Shown here: positions 24,271 through 34,999 of the stretch, one piece after another
Layout of the letters: the number at the start of each line of letters is the position of its first letter
Position numbering within the stretch: the stretch's first letter is position 1
Source of the DNA: Hyphomonas sp.
GTDB lineage: Bacteria > Pseudomonadota > Alphaproteobacteria > Caulobacterales > Hyphomonadaceae
Length of the DNA: 64,000 nt
Assembly (NCBI RefSeq): GCF_022844445.1
Contig: NZ_JALHLS010000006.1
Location: forward strand, 124,001 to 188,000
Direction of reading: 5' to 3'
The notes under the pieces: generated by a model
Seen by the model: the letters and a program-made list of their open reading frames with translations, nothing else
What the model was told of the DNA's origin: nothing
Databases searched by the model: none
Program-made: the position numbers and the translations under genes

Positions 24271-25443
24271 ATGAAGCCCTATGCCTCCGCAACATTCGTT
24301 GCGACATGCCTTCTGCTGAGCGTCGCTCCGGCCTGCACCACACACACGAACGCCTCACCAGCCACCTTGTCGGCGAAAGAAGAGCCTGCCTCATCAATCG
24401 CCTCTCGCGCCTACGCCGCAACCCTCGCGTCACGGCTGGAATCCGACTTCGTGTATCCGGAGCAGGGCCGGCGTTACGCCGCGATGCTGACTGCGAACGC
24501 CCAATCGGGCGCCTATGATTCCCTCAGCGGGGCCGAACTGGCCGAACGCCTTACGGCAGACCTGCAGGCTGTTGCGTCCGATGGCCACCTGCGCGTGATG
24601 TATCAGGGCCAGGGCGGCGGCCCGCATATCGTGATCGCTGGCCCGCCCGGCGCGGAGGACGGCGCGCCCGTACCGGGAGGACCGCCCCGGATGGTGCGCC
24701 TCGCGCCGCCGCCGGCAATCGAGGCGCCGCAATGGCTCGCGCCCGGCGTCGCTTTCGTCCGCTTCAACGTCTTCCCTGGCGATCCGCAGACCAATCAGGC
24801 CGCAGCGGATTTCATGGCCGCGCATGCAGAGGCCAAGGTGATCATCTTCGACATTCGGACGCATATGGGAGGCGGCCTTGGCGAGATGGACGAGATCTTC
24901 CCATGGCTGTTTGCAGAGCCCACCCGGCTGTTGTCGATGGCCACACGCAAGTCCGTTGACGCGGCTGGCGGTTCGCCAATCGCAGACGTTGCGTCATTGC
25001 GGGTTGTTGAAGGAGACCCGGAATTTGTGGTCCGCGAACACTGGGTGACCCCGCTCGCGGACTCGCCGCTTGCAGACGCGAAAGTCTTTGTTCTGACATC
25101 ACCGATGACGGGCTCGGCGGCGGAACACTTTGCGCTCGCGCTCAAGAGAACCGCCCGGGCCACGCTGATCGGCAGCGCGACGTATGGCGCCAACCATTTT
25201 GGAGGCGAACAAGACCTCGGCGACGAATTTACGGCCTTCATTCCCGTCGGCCGCACTTATAACCCCGATACAGGCGAGGATTGGGAAGGAGACGGCGTTG
25301 CGCCGGACATCGACGTGCCCCCAAGCGAGGCGCTCACTGAAGCGCTGAAACTGGCAGGCGTCCCCGCCGAAGAAGCTGCCCGCCTGTCCGCAAGCGTCGC
25401 GCCGATGGTCCCGATGCGCGCTCCCGGGGGCAGCGCCGGCTAA
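24271..25443 (+). CDS. S41 family peptidase, lipoprotein-like
   Basis: A 390-residue protein with an N-terminal export signal ending at a Cys (LLLSVAPAC), a short helical region with SDGHLRVMY, and a C-terminal S41 (tail-specific/tricorn-like) core: FDIRTHMGGGLGEMDEI and TSPMTGSAAEHFALALKRT, where the Ser of GSAAE is the likely nucleophile. No PDZ domain is apparent, as in IRBP-like members. It lies 53 bases after the blaR1-like gene and ends in a strong terminator, so it is probably the effector of that operon. Confidence 0.9.
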   Translation: MKPYASATFVATCLLLSVAPACTTHTNASPATLSAKEEPASSIASRAYAATLASRLESDFVYPEQGRRYAAMLTANAQSGAYDSLSGAELAERLTADLQAVASDGHLRVMYQGQGGGPHIVIAGPPGAEDGAPVPGGPPRMVRLAPPPAIEAPQWLAPGVAFVRFNVFPGDPQTNQAAADFMAAHAEAKVIIFDIRTHMGGGLGEMDEIFPWLFAEPTRLLSMATRKSVDAAGGSPIADVASLRVVEGDPEFVVREHWVTPLADSPLADAKVFVLTSPMTGSAAEHFALALKRTARATLIGSATYGANHFGGEQDLGDEFTAFIPVGRTYNPDTGEDWEGDGVAPDIDVPPSEALTEALKLAGVPAEEAARLSASVAPMVPMRAPGGSAG

Positions 25444-25480
25444 ACGCGTTGGCAAAGCCCCCTATCTTCAAGATCCTCAA

Positions 25481-25510
25481 CCCCGGCCCGAAAGGCCGGG
25501 GTCTTTTTTT
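25481..25510 (+). terminator. intrinsic terminator of the blaI-blaR1-S41 operon
   Basis: CCCCGGCC (25481-25488) pairs perfectly with GGCCGGGG (25494-25501) across a CGAAA loop, followed by TCTTTTTTT. It lies 38 bases after the S41 peptidase stop. Confidence 0.95.
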
Positions 25511-25587
25511 GCCTGCCAGCCAGTGCTTTGCGCCGCCCGCCCAAGCCGTTAGGGTGCGCGCCAGACAAACATCCGGGAGCTGACGCC

Positions 25588-26013
25588 ATGAAACTTCGTG
25601 CCCTCTGTGCCGCCTTGCTCGTGGCCACCTCGCTCGGCGCCTGTGCCACGGCGCCGGAGCCGTGCACGACGGAATGGGTCGAGTACCGCACCGACCGGAT
25701 CCTGAAACGCTTCGCAGGAGAGAATCGCGCGCTCGTATCCGACCTGCGCCAGCTGGTCCGCGCTGATGGCGACGTCGATCCCGTGCAGGCCATCCTGCTG
25801 GCGGCCAAGGCCGAAGACCTGCGCCGGTTTGCGAACAGCTTCGAGAAGATCGTGGTTCCCGAACTGGAATCAGCTGTCGGCCAGTGCGGCGACAATCCGG
25901 ACTTCATTCCTGCCTTCACGCAGTTCCTCCGAAACGAAGGCGTCTCGGAGAGCGCGCTGGAATGGGTCGGCCCGATCATGGCCCTGTCGCAGGTGGTCCA
26001 GAGCCAGCAATGA
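25588..26013 (+). CDS. lipoprotein of unknown function
   Basis: A 141-residue product with a lipoprotein signal (MKLRALCAALLVATSLGAC, lipobox LGAC). The mature part is mostly helical (EWVEYRTDRILKRFAGENRALVSDLRQLV; AILLAAKAEDLRRFANSFEKIVVPELESAVGQC), with three cysteines in total after the lipid one. I do not recognise a family. The start at 25588 gives a clean signal; the upstream extension is Pro/Arg-rich. It precedes kdsB by 26 bases and may share its transcript. Confidence 0.85.
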   Translation: MKLRALCAALLVATSLGACATAPEPCTTEWVEYRTDRILKRFAGENRALVSDLRQLVRADGDVDPVQAILLAAKAEDLRRFANSFEKIVVPELESAVGQCGDNPDFIPAFTQFLRNEGVSESALEWVGPIMALSQVVQSQQ

Positions 26014-26039
26014 CGCGCTGACGCAAAGCCCCACCCGAT

Positions 26040-26849
26040 ATGAAAACCCTGATCGTCGTTCCGGCCCGCTATGCATCCACGCGCCTGCCGGGCAAGCCGC
26101 TGGCCCTAATAGCCGGGCGCACCATGGTCGAGCGCGTCGCCAGCCTCGCACGCCGTGCGGCCGCCGGGCTGGAGAACGCCGAATACGTCGTCGCGACCGA
26201 TGATATGCGCATCCTCGAACACTGCCGCGACGCCGGCATTCCGGTGGTGATGACCGATCCGGCGCTGCCGTCCGGCTCCGACCGGGCACTCGCTGCCGCC
26301 CAAGGGCTCGGCGCGCAGCCGGAATTCATCGTCAACCTGCAGGGCGATGCGCCCTTCACACCGGCCGCGCATGTCGTCGCCATCGTGGACGCGCTCGCAA
26401 CGTCCGGGACGGATGCCGCAACGCCTTATATCCGCCTCAGCTGGGAAGCGCTCGACCGGCTGCGCGCCCACAAGGCGGAAACGCCGTTTTCCGGCACGAC
26501 ACTGGTGACCGATCCATCCGGCCGCGCGATCTGGTTTTCGAAGATCATCCTGCCCGCGATGCGAAAGGAAAAGGACCTGCGCACCCTGGGCCCGCTCTCG
26601 CCGGTGTGCCAGCACGTCGGGCTCTACGCCTATCGGCTGGAAGCGCTGCGCCGCTACTGCACGCTGCCGGAAAGCCGTTACGAGCGCCTTGAAGGCCTCG
26701 AGCAGCTGCGCCTGATCGAGAACGGCATGACCGTGCAGGCCGTGGAAGTGCAGCCCGGCCGCATCGCCATTCCGGGCATCGACACCGCCGAAGACATTGC
26801 CCTCGCCGAACGCCTCGTCGCCGAGCACGGCGATCCGGACAAGGCCTGA
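26040..26849 (+). CDS. kdsB: 3-deoxy-manno-octulosonate cytidylyltransferase
   Basis: A 269-residue CMP-KDO synthetase, which activates KDO for the lipopolysaccharide core. The start MKTLIVVPARYASTRLPGKPL is the family signature; ATDDMRILEH and VVMTDPALPSGSDR form the nucleotide site; QHVGLYAYRLEAL and ESRYERLEGLEQLRLIENG follow in the right order. In NLQGDAPFTP the usual NVQGDEPLI motif has Ala where most members have Glu, a small deviation at a substrate-binding loop. It is 3 bases upstream of the histidine-phosphatase-fold gene. Confidence 0.93.
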   Translation: MKTLIVVPARYASTRLPGKPLALIAGRTMVERVASLARRAAAGLENAEYVVATDDMRILEHCRDAGIPVVMTDPALPSGSDRALAAAQGLGAQPEFIVNLQGDAPFTPAAHVVAIVDALATSGTDAATPYIRLSWEALDRLRAHKAETPFSGTTLVTDPSGRAIWFSKIILPAMRKEKDLRTLGPLSPVCQHVGLYAYRLEALRRYCTLPESRYERLEGLEQLRLIENGMTVQAVEVQPGRIAIPGIDTAEDIALAERLVAEHGDPDKA

Positions 26850-26852
26850 TCC

Positions 26853-27455
26853 ATGGCGCGCCTGTTCGTCGTGCGGCATGGCAATACGTTCGATCCGGGC
26901 GATGTGGTGACGCGCGTCGGCGGTCGCACGGACCTTCCGCTCTCTAGCTCCGGCAAGGTGCAGGCGACAAAACTGGCGGCGCATTTCGCCGAGACGCCCT
27001 TCACCGCCGCACTCGCCTCACCGCTGGTACGCACCCGCGCAACGGCCCGTGCTATCCTCGGTACACGGACGGATTCTCCGGCCCTGCTGATCCGCAGCTT
27101 CCTGCGCGAGATCGACTATGGCCCGGACGAAAACCAGCCGGAGGAGGCCGTCGTCGCCCGTCTCGGCGAAGCCGCGCTGAACGCGTGGGACACGGACGGC
27201 ACGCCGCCGCAGGGCTGGATCGTTGACCCGGCCGCCACCCGCGCCGGGTGGTCTGACTTGCTGAAAGATGTCGGCGCGCTCGCGGCCGATGCGAACGTGC
27301 TGGTCGTGACCAGCAACGGTACCGCCCGCTTCCTTCCGGATGTGGTGGAGGCCGTGCCTGAAGGTCTGGACCGCAAGCTGAAGACCGGAGCCTGGGGCGA
27401 GATTGCGGTCACGCTCAGCCGGTCTGAAATCCTGGTCTGGAACAAGCGCCCCTGA
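26853..27455 (+). CDS. histidine phosphatase-fold protein lacking the second catalytic His
   Basis: A 200-residue phosphoglycerate-mutase-like protein. The first catalytic motif VRHGN (His9) is intact, as are an Arg in the LVRTRATARAIL segment and the acid motif REIDYGPDEN. Where the family has VSHGG, this sequence reads TSNGTARF, so Asn155 replaces the second active-site histidine. It is tightly linked to kdsB. It may be a weak or altered phosphatase, a binding protein, or an enzyme with another proton donor. No KDO-8-phosphatase of the HAD type is visible in the window, so a sugar-phosphate role is possible but unproved. Confidence 0.87.
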   Translation: MARLFVVRHGNTFDPGDVVTRVGGRTDLPLSSSGKVQATKLAAHFAETPFTAALASPLVRTRATARAILGTRTDSPALLIRSFLREIDYGPDENQPEEAVVARLGEAALNAWDTDGTPPQGWIVDPAATRAGWSDLLKDVGALAADANVLVVTSNGTARFLPDVVEAVPEGLDRKLKTGAWGEIAVTLSRSEILVWNKRP

Positions 27456-27462
27456 CGGGGCC

Positions 27463-29925
<2,463 letters not shown>

Positions 29926-29938
29926 ATGTTGCAGCTTG

Positions 29939-29965
29939 GTTAACCTAAGGCAGGACTTTGTTAAC
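29939..29965. promoter_or_regulatory. GTTAAC-N15-GTTAAC site before the sensor kinase
   Basis: Two GTTAAC hexamers (29939-29944 and 29960-29965) are separated by 15 bases, 14 to 40 bases before the kinase start. The same pair with the same spacing is found before mreB at 55622-55648. TTAAC is the half-site of the cell-cycle regulator CtrA, but this spacing is not the classical TTAA-N7-TTAA. Confidence 0.5.
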
Positions 29966-29970
29966 GTCTG

Positions 29971-32574
29971 TCAGGCGCCGCCGGACAGGGACCGGCTGGC
30001 AATGTCCATAGCGTTTTCGGACAATCCGGCCTCGACCAGCCGCTTCAGACAGGCCTCCGCCTCGGCCCGGGCTTTCGGCTCAAGCTGTCGCCAGGATTCG
30101 AACGCTGTCAGCAGCCGCGCGCCGAGCGCGGGGTTTGCCTTGTCGGCCGCCAGAATCGTCGCCTCCACGGCCCGGTAGCCAGAGCCATCGGGGGCGTGGA
30201 AAGCTGCAAGGTTCTGCATCGCGAATCCGCCAATGACGGCGCGCACCCGGTTCGGGTTGCGCAGGTCGAAAGCCGCATGCGCAATCAGGCGCTTCACGTC
30301 CTCCGCGGTGCCGGTGGCGGCCTGGACGGAGAACCACTTGTCCATGACCAGCGGGTTGCCGGCCCATTGCCGCTCGAACGACGAGATCGCCGCCTGCTTC
30401 GCGCCGCCGGCCGTGAACATCAGCGCTCGGAGGGTCGCCAGCCGTTCGGTCATGTTGGGCGCGCGCTCGTAGAGGCCGAGCAGCGTGGGCGCAGCACCAG
30501 GCGAAGCCGAAGCGCCGGTCAGGCCGATGAACGCCGTGCGCAGCGCGCGGATGGAGGCCTGTTCCGCGCCCGGATGATAAGGCGCCGGTGGCGGGGCCTT
30601 CAGCGCCGCGGAAATCTCGCTCGCCAGTTCGCTGTATAGCGCCGCCTTCAGTTTCGCGATGGCGCCGGCCAGCGCGACCGGGTCGGCCGGCTGGCGCTCG
30701 AGGAACAGCTCACCCACTTCCGGCAGGCGCGTCAGCAGCGCCGCAAAAGCGGGGTCATCCTTGGCGCCGCGCACGGCCGCGCCAAGGGCTTCTACGAGTT
30801 CGAGGTCCGGATTGGTCTGACTGCCATCAGACAGCGCGACCAGTTCTTCCTTGATCAGCGATTGCAGACCGTCCCACTTGTTGAATGGATCGGTTTCCGC
30901 CTTCACCAGCGCCAGACGGTCTGCCCGCGTCAGGCTGCGCTCGATACGCACCGGCGCACTGAAATCGCGGCCGATGGAGAGGTGCGGGCGGGGGCTGCCA
31001 GGCGCGACGCGCAGTTCCAGCGTGCCTTCGGCCCTGTCGAGCACGTGCAGGAAAGGCTCTGCCGCATGGCCGCCCTTTCCGTCCAGCAGCGCGCAGAGCA
31101 GCGGGATCGGAACCGGCTGTTTCACCGGCTGGCCCGGCGTCGGCTTCACTGATTGCGCGAGGCTCACGTGGAGCGTGCCGGTGGCAGCGTCCCATGCTTC
31201 GGCGACGCGCACTTCCGGCGTCCCGGCCTGCGCATACCAGCGGCGGAAGGCGGACAGGTCCTCGCCGGTGACGGCTTCGAAACAGGCGTAGAAATCCTCG
31301 ATGGTCACCGCCTGCCCGTCATGCCGCTCGAAATACAGATCCATGCCCGCCCGGTATTTCTCCTCGCCGATCATCCGGCGCAGCATGCCGATCAGTTCGG
31401 CGCCTTTCTCATAGACCGTCGCGGTGTAGAGATTGTCGATGGCGCCATAGGTGTCAGGGCGCACCGAATGCGCCAGCGGCCCGGCGTCTTCGACGAACTG
31501 GCGGGCGCGCAGCTTGATCACGTCCTTGATCCGCTGCACCGGGCGCGAGCGCATGTCGGCGGAGAAGTTCTGGTCGCGGAAGACCGTCAGGCCCTCCTTC
31601 AGGCAGAGCTGGAACCAGTCGCGGCAGGTGATCCGGTTGCCGGTCCAGTTATGGAAATATTCGTGGGCGACGATCGATTCGATGGCCTCGAAATCGGCGT
31701 CCGTCGCAGTCGCTTCATCGGCCAGGACATAGGCCGAGTTGAAGATGTTGAGGCCCTTGTTTTCCATGGCGCCGAAGTTGAAGTCGCGCACCGCCACGAT
31801 ATTGAACACGCCGAGGTCATACTCGCGGCCATAGACTTCCTCGTCCCAGCGCATCGAGCGCTTTAGACTGTCCATCGCCCAGGCAGCGCGGTCCGCATCG
31901 CCCTTGTCGACATGGATGCCGAGATCAACGTGCTTGCCGGAGGCCGTCGTAAATGTGTCTCGCAGCACGTCGTAGTCTCCGGCGCACAGCGCGAAGAGGT
32001 AGGCGGGCTTCTTGTGGGGGTCGATCCACTCGGCATAGTGGCGTCCGCCCGGCAGGTCGCCGCAGGTGCCCGGTGTACCGTTGGACAGAAGGACCGGAAA
32101 TTCGTCTTTCGACCCCACCATCCGTACCCGGAACGCGCTCATCACATCCGGCCGGTCGGGAAAATAGGTGATGCGCCGGAAACCTTCGGCCTCGCACTGG
32201 GTGCAGAGCCGGCCGCCGGACAGATAGAGACCCGACAGCGCGGTGTTTGCTTCCGGTGAGATCTCGACTTCGGTTTCCAGTACGAAAGGCCCTTCCGGCG
32301 GCGCGTGCAACGTCAGCCCGCGCGCGTCCGCCGTAAAATCCGCCGGATCGAGAGGGCGGGACGCCTCACCCGGCAGCGCCACCGCAACATAGTTGAGGTG
32401 CAGCGCCTCGCCATCCAGGCGCATCGGCCCCTTGCCCACCGGCGTCACCGAGATCGCCGCTTTGACCACAGTCTTCTGGACACCGAGGTCGAAATCCAGC
32501 GTCACCTGCGTCAGCTTGAAGGGATAGGGCGCATAGTCCTTGAGTTTCACCGCTACCGGCGTTTCGGTCCGCAT
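29971..32574 (-). CDS. pepN: aminopeptidase N
   Basis: An 867-residue M1 metallopeptidase of the bacterial PepN type, removing N-terminal residues from peptides in the cytoplasm. The exopeptidase motif GAMENKGLNIF and the zinc site H304-EYF-H308 with Glu327 (in LCLKEGLTVF) are all present, as is the long C-terminal helical domain. The start MRTETPVAVKLKDYAPYPF has no signal peptide. The sensor kinase gene follows on the same strand. Confidence 0.97.
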   Translation of the reverse strand: MRTETPVAVKLKDYAPYPFKLTQVTLDFDLGVQKTVVKAAISVTPVGKGPMRLDGEALHLNYVAVALPGEASRPLDPADFTADARGLTLHAPPEGPFVLETEVEISPEANTALSGLYLSGGRLCTQCEAEGFRRITYFPDRPDVMSAFRVRMVGSKDEFPVLLSNGTPGTCGDLPGGRHYAEWIDPHKKPAYLFALCAGDYDVLRDTFTTASGKHVDLGIHVDKGDADRAAWAMDSLKRSMRWDEEVYGREYDLGVFNIVAVRDFNFGAMENKGLNIFNSAYVLADEATATDADFEAIESIVAHEYFHNWTGNRITCRDWFQLCLKEGLTVFRDQNFSADMRSRPVQRIKDVIKLRARQFVEDAGPLAHSVRPDTYGAIDNLYTATVYEKGAELIGMLRRMIGEEKYRAGMDLYFERHDGQAVTIEDFYACFEAVTGEDLSAFRRWYAQAGTPEVRVAEAWDAATGTLHVSLAQSVKPTPGQPVKQPVPIPLLCALLDGKGGHAAEPFLHVLDRAEGTLELRVAPGSPRPHLSIGRDFSAPVRIERSLTRADRLALVKAETDPFNKWDGLQSLIKEELVALSDGSQTNPDLELVEALGAAVRGAKDDPAFAALLTRLPEVGELFLERQPADPVALAGAIAKLKAALYSELASEISAALKAPPPAPYHPGAEQASIRALRTAFIGLTGASASPGAAPTLLGLYERAPNMTERLATLRALMFTAGGAKQAAISSFERQWAGNPLVMDKWFSVQAATGTAEDVKRLIAHAAFDLRNPNRVRAVIGGFAMQNLAAFHAPDGSGYRAVEATILAADKANPALGARLLTAFESWRQLEPKARAEAEACLKRLVEAGLSENAMDIASRSLSGGA

Positions 32575-32680
32575 GATGGGGCTCCTCAGGGCTGTCTGGA
32601 CGGGTCCTCAGGAATATAGGGGCGCATCCGGCCCGTCGAGGGCCGTTGTCCGCAACCGCGCGGGCTGGCAAGAGACGCGG

Positions 32681-33052
32681 ATGAAGCCTGCCCTTTTACC
32701 TTACCCGCCCAATGTCCGGCGCGCCGCCCTCGTCATCGCCCTGCTGATTGCCCTCGGCATCGGCTACCTGTCGATGATGTCAGGCGCCGCGGTTCCGGCA
32801 CCGGACGTCTCCGACAAGATCCGTCACTTCGGCGCCTATGCCATGCTGGCCATTCCCGCCGCGATGTGGTTTGGCCCCGGGCGCATTGCGACGGTGCTTG
32901 TGCTCTCAGCTTACGGCGCCGGGCTGGAGTTCGCGCAGGCGGTGTTTACGCAGACGCGGGAAGCGTCCGTCCTCGACGGCGCCGCCAACGCGCTGGGCGC
33001 GGCGGCGGGCTACCTTCTGGTCTGGTTCATTGCGCGCACTCGGGCGCAGTGA
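32681..33052 (+). CDS. VanZ-like family membrane protein
   Basis: A 123-residue protein with about four hydrophobic segments. It has the VanZ-family layout: an N-terminal helix (ALVIALLIALGIGYLSMM), DKIRHFGAYAMLAIPAAMWF, and the conserved closing part YGAGLEFAQAVFTQTREASVLDGAANALGAAAGYLL, in which the Glu and Asp are typical. The role of VanZ-like proteins outside glycopeptide resistance is poorly known. The ATG at 32681 is chosen for the clean start. It directly abuts the next, convergent gene (TGATCA). Confidence 0.88.
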   Translation: MKPALLPYPPNVRRAALVIALLIALGIGYLSMMSGAAVPAPDVSDKIRHFGAYAMLAIPAAMWFGPGRIATVLVLSAYGAGLEFAQAVFTQTREASVLDGAANALGAAAGYLLVWFIARTRAQ

Positions 33053-33628
33053 TCACTCGGCCGCGACGGTGATTTCCTCGTCGAGCCGGTACACATTGCG
33101 CAAGATCAGCGCGCAGTGCTGGGCGACGGGTTTGAGGTCGGCCGGGAACTCGCCCGGATTGTCCGAGGCAAACTCCGCGACGCGGCGTGCGATGCGCATC
33201 AGGTCTGGCGTGTGCACGATCATGCGGGCCTGGTGTTCGATACGCTGCGGATCACGGTCATATTCCGTGCCGCCGACGCGCCATCCGCCTGCGCTGCCTT
33301 CGTCCGTTGTGACCACAGGGTAGGTTCCCGGATTTGCCAGCGTGACGCCGAACTCGCTGGGGCGCCACTTGATGCTGCGCCGCTCAACAGTCCAATGTTC
33401 CAGCATCATGTCGTCATCTTCGTCGCTGACGCGGTTCTGGTTGTGTACGGCCTGCTCCGACACAAGCTCGTGGGCATGGAACGGCCGCCCGAGACCGCAA
33501 TCATAGGTGATGCGCAGCGGCTCGTTAACGTCCTTCACCCAGTGTGGAACGACGTGTTCGACCACAGCCCATGTTCCGACGGGCTTTACGAACACGCGCT
33601 GCGATTTGTGGAACAGGGCCTTGGCCAT
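33053..33628 (-). CDS. conserved hypothetical protein
   Basis: A 191-residue soluble protein that I do not assign to a named family. The first 60 residues (MAKALFHKSQRVFVKPVGTW, then HELVSE) look like a small beta-barrel (KOW/SH3-like) module, and the second half is helical (RMIVHTPDLMRIARRVAEF; PVAQHCALILRNVYRLDEEI). Similar proteins are, from memory, seen in alphaproteobacteria. It is divergent from the acyl-CoA dehydrogenase at 33823 with a palindrome between them. Confidence 0.8.
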   Translation of the reverse strand: MAKALFHKSQRVFVKPVGTWAVVEHVVPHWVKDVNEPLRITYDCGLGRPFHAHELVSEQAVHNQNRVSDEDDDMMLEHWTVERRSIKWRPSEFGVTLANPGTYPVVTTDEGSAGGWRVGGTEYDRDPQRIEHQARMIVHTPDLMRIARRVAEFASDNPGEFPADLKPVAQHCALILRNVYRLDEEITVAAE

Positions 33629-33698
33629 CTGTGCGTCTCCTCATCCAGCCGCCAAGCTGCCACAGGAGCGTGCTCTTCCGGTGAACGGAACCTTTAAA

Positions 33699-33710
33699 AT
33701 TCGATCGAAT
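33699..33710. promoter_or_regulatory. 12-bp palindrome before the first acyl-CoA dehydrogenase
   Basis: ATTCGATCGAAT is a perfect palindrome in an AT-rich patch of the 194-base divergent region, 112 bases before the acyl-CoA dehydrogenase start. It could be an operator of a TetR-like fatty-acid regulator; the regulator is not in the window. Confidence 0.4.
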
Positions 33711-33822
33711 GTCGCAGTGCCATTGCCGCTGGGTCACACCTTTCCGCGCGCGTAAAGTGGGCTATTCTCTGTCCATCCGAGATAACAAGTAACGCCCCGA
33801 GGGCGATGGGAGCCAATGCGCC

Positions 33823-34938
33823 ATGAATTTTGATTTCTCCGAAGACCAGAAATACCTTGCCGGTGAAGCCCGGAAGTTCCTGTCGGCACAGTGTCCGACC
33901 TCGGAAGTCCGCAAGGTGCTCAACGACGACAAGACCCTTTTCCACAAGGACCTCTGGAAGAAGGTTGCCGAGATGGGCTGGCTGGGCGCCGCCATTCCGG
34001 AAGAGCATGGCGGCCTTGGTCTCGGCATGCTCGAAATGTGCGTCCTCGCCGAGGAAATGGGCCGCGCCATTGCGCCGGTGCCCTTCGCCTCCACCGCCTA
34101 CTTCCTGACCGAAGCCGTCAAGCTGGCCGGCAGCGACAAGCAGAAAGCCGCCATCCTGCCGCTGATCGCCGCTGGCGACGTGATCGGCGCCTATGCCGCC
34201 TCTGAAGGCCCAGGCAACGCGGACGCCTCCAACATGCGCACCACGTTTGATGGCAAGACGCTGAGCGGCACCAAGATCCCGGTCACGGACGGTGACATCG
34301 CGACCCATGCGGTCGTGCTGGCCAAGGAAGGCAAGGGCCTCTCCCTGGTTCTCGTCGACCTGTCCGCCAAGGGCATCACCCGCAAGACGCTGCAGACCAT
34401 CGACCCGACCCGCAGCCACGCAGAAATCGTGTTCGACGGCACGCCTGCCGAACGCCTTGGCGGCAAGGGCGAGGGCGAAGCCCTGAACGCGCAGCTGATG
34501 GACCGCGTGGCCGTGCTGCTCGCCTTCGAACAGCTGGGCGGCGCTTCGGTCTGCCTCGATATGGCCAACGAGTATGCCAAGAACCGCTATGCTTTCGGCC
34601 GCCCGATCGGCGGCAACCAGGCGATCAAGCACAAGCTGGCGGACATGTACGTGAAGAACGAGATTGCGCGTTCGAACAGCTTCTATGGCGCATGGGCCCT
34701 GTCAACCGATGCCGCCGAACTGCCGGAGGCCGCTGCCGCCGCCCGCGTGGCCGCGTCAGAAGCTTACTGGTTCGCGTCGAAGGAAAACATCCAGACGCAT
34801 GGCGGCATGGGCTTCACCTGGGAAGTCGATTGCCACCTCTACTATCGCCGGGCGAAACTGCTGGCCGTTCAGGCCGGTTCTCCCAAGGTCTGGAAAGAGA
34901 AGCTGGTACGCGCGCTCGAGGCGAAGAATGCGGCCTGA
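33823..34938 (+). CDS. acyl-CoA dehydrogenase (short form)
   Basis: A 371-residue flavoprotein of the acyl-CoA dehydrogenase family: MNFDFSEDQKYLAGEARKFL, AAIPEEHGGLGLGMLEMCVLAEEMG, and the C-terminal domain RYAFGRPIGGNQAIKHKLADMYV and THGGMGFTWEVDCHLYYRRAK. The usual catalytic-base segment is replaced by the GGMGFTWE form found in subunits of heteromeric steroid or branched-acid dehydrogenases. A second, longer dehydrogenase lies at 35746. The two could be partner subunits, with the caveat that a gene on the other strand separates them. Confidence 0.93.
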   Translation: MNFDFSEDQKYLAGEARKFLSAQCPTSEVRKVLNDDKTLFHKDLWKKVAEMGWLGAAIPEEHGGLGLGMLEMCVLAEEMGRAIAPVPFASTAYFLTEAVKLAGSDKQKAAILPLIAAGDVIGAYAASEGPGNADASNMRTTFDGKTLSGTKIPVTDGDIATHAVVLAKEGKGLSLVLVDLSAKGITRKTLQTIDPTRSHAEIVFDGTPAERLGGKGEGEALNAQLMDRVAVLLAFEQLGGASVCLDMANEYAKNRYAFGRPIGGNQAIKHKLADMYVKNEIARSNSFYGAWALSTDAAELPEAAAAARVAASEAYWFASKENIQTHGGMGFTWEVDCHLYYRRAKLLAVQAGSPKVWKEKLVRALEAKNAA

Positions 34939-34963
34939 GGCACCCGCCCCGGCAGGCAACGGA

Positions 34964-34983
34964 CGGCGGGATCTCTCCCGCCG
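34964..34983. terminator. hairpin between convergent genes
   Basis: CGGCGGGA and TCCCGCCG make a perfect 8-bp stem around TCTC, in the 61-base space between the dehydrogenase stop and the convergent Hcp-like gene. There is no T run, so factor-independent termination is uncertain. Confidence 0.5.
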
Positions 34984-34999
34984 CCCGTCTGATGCTGGA

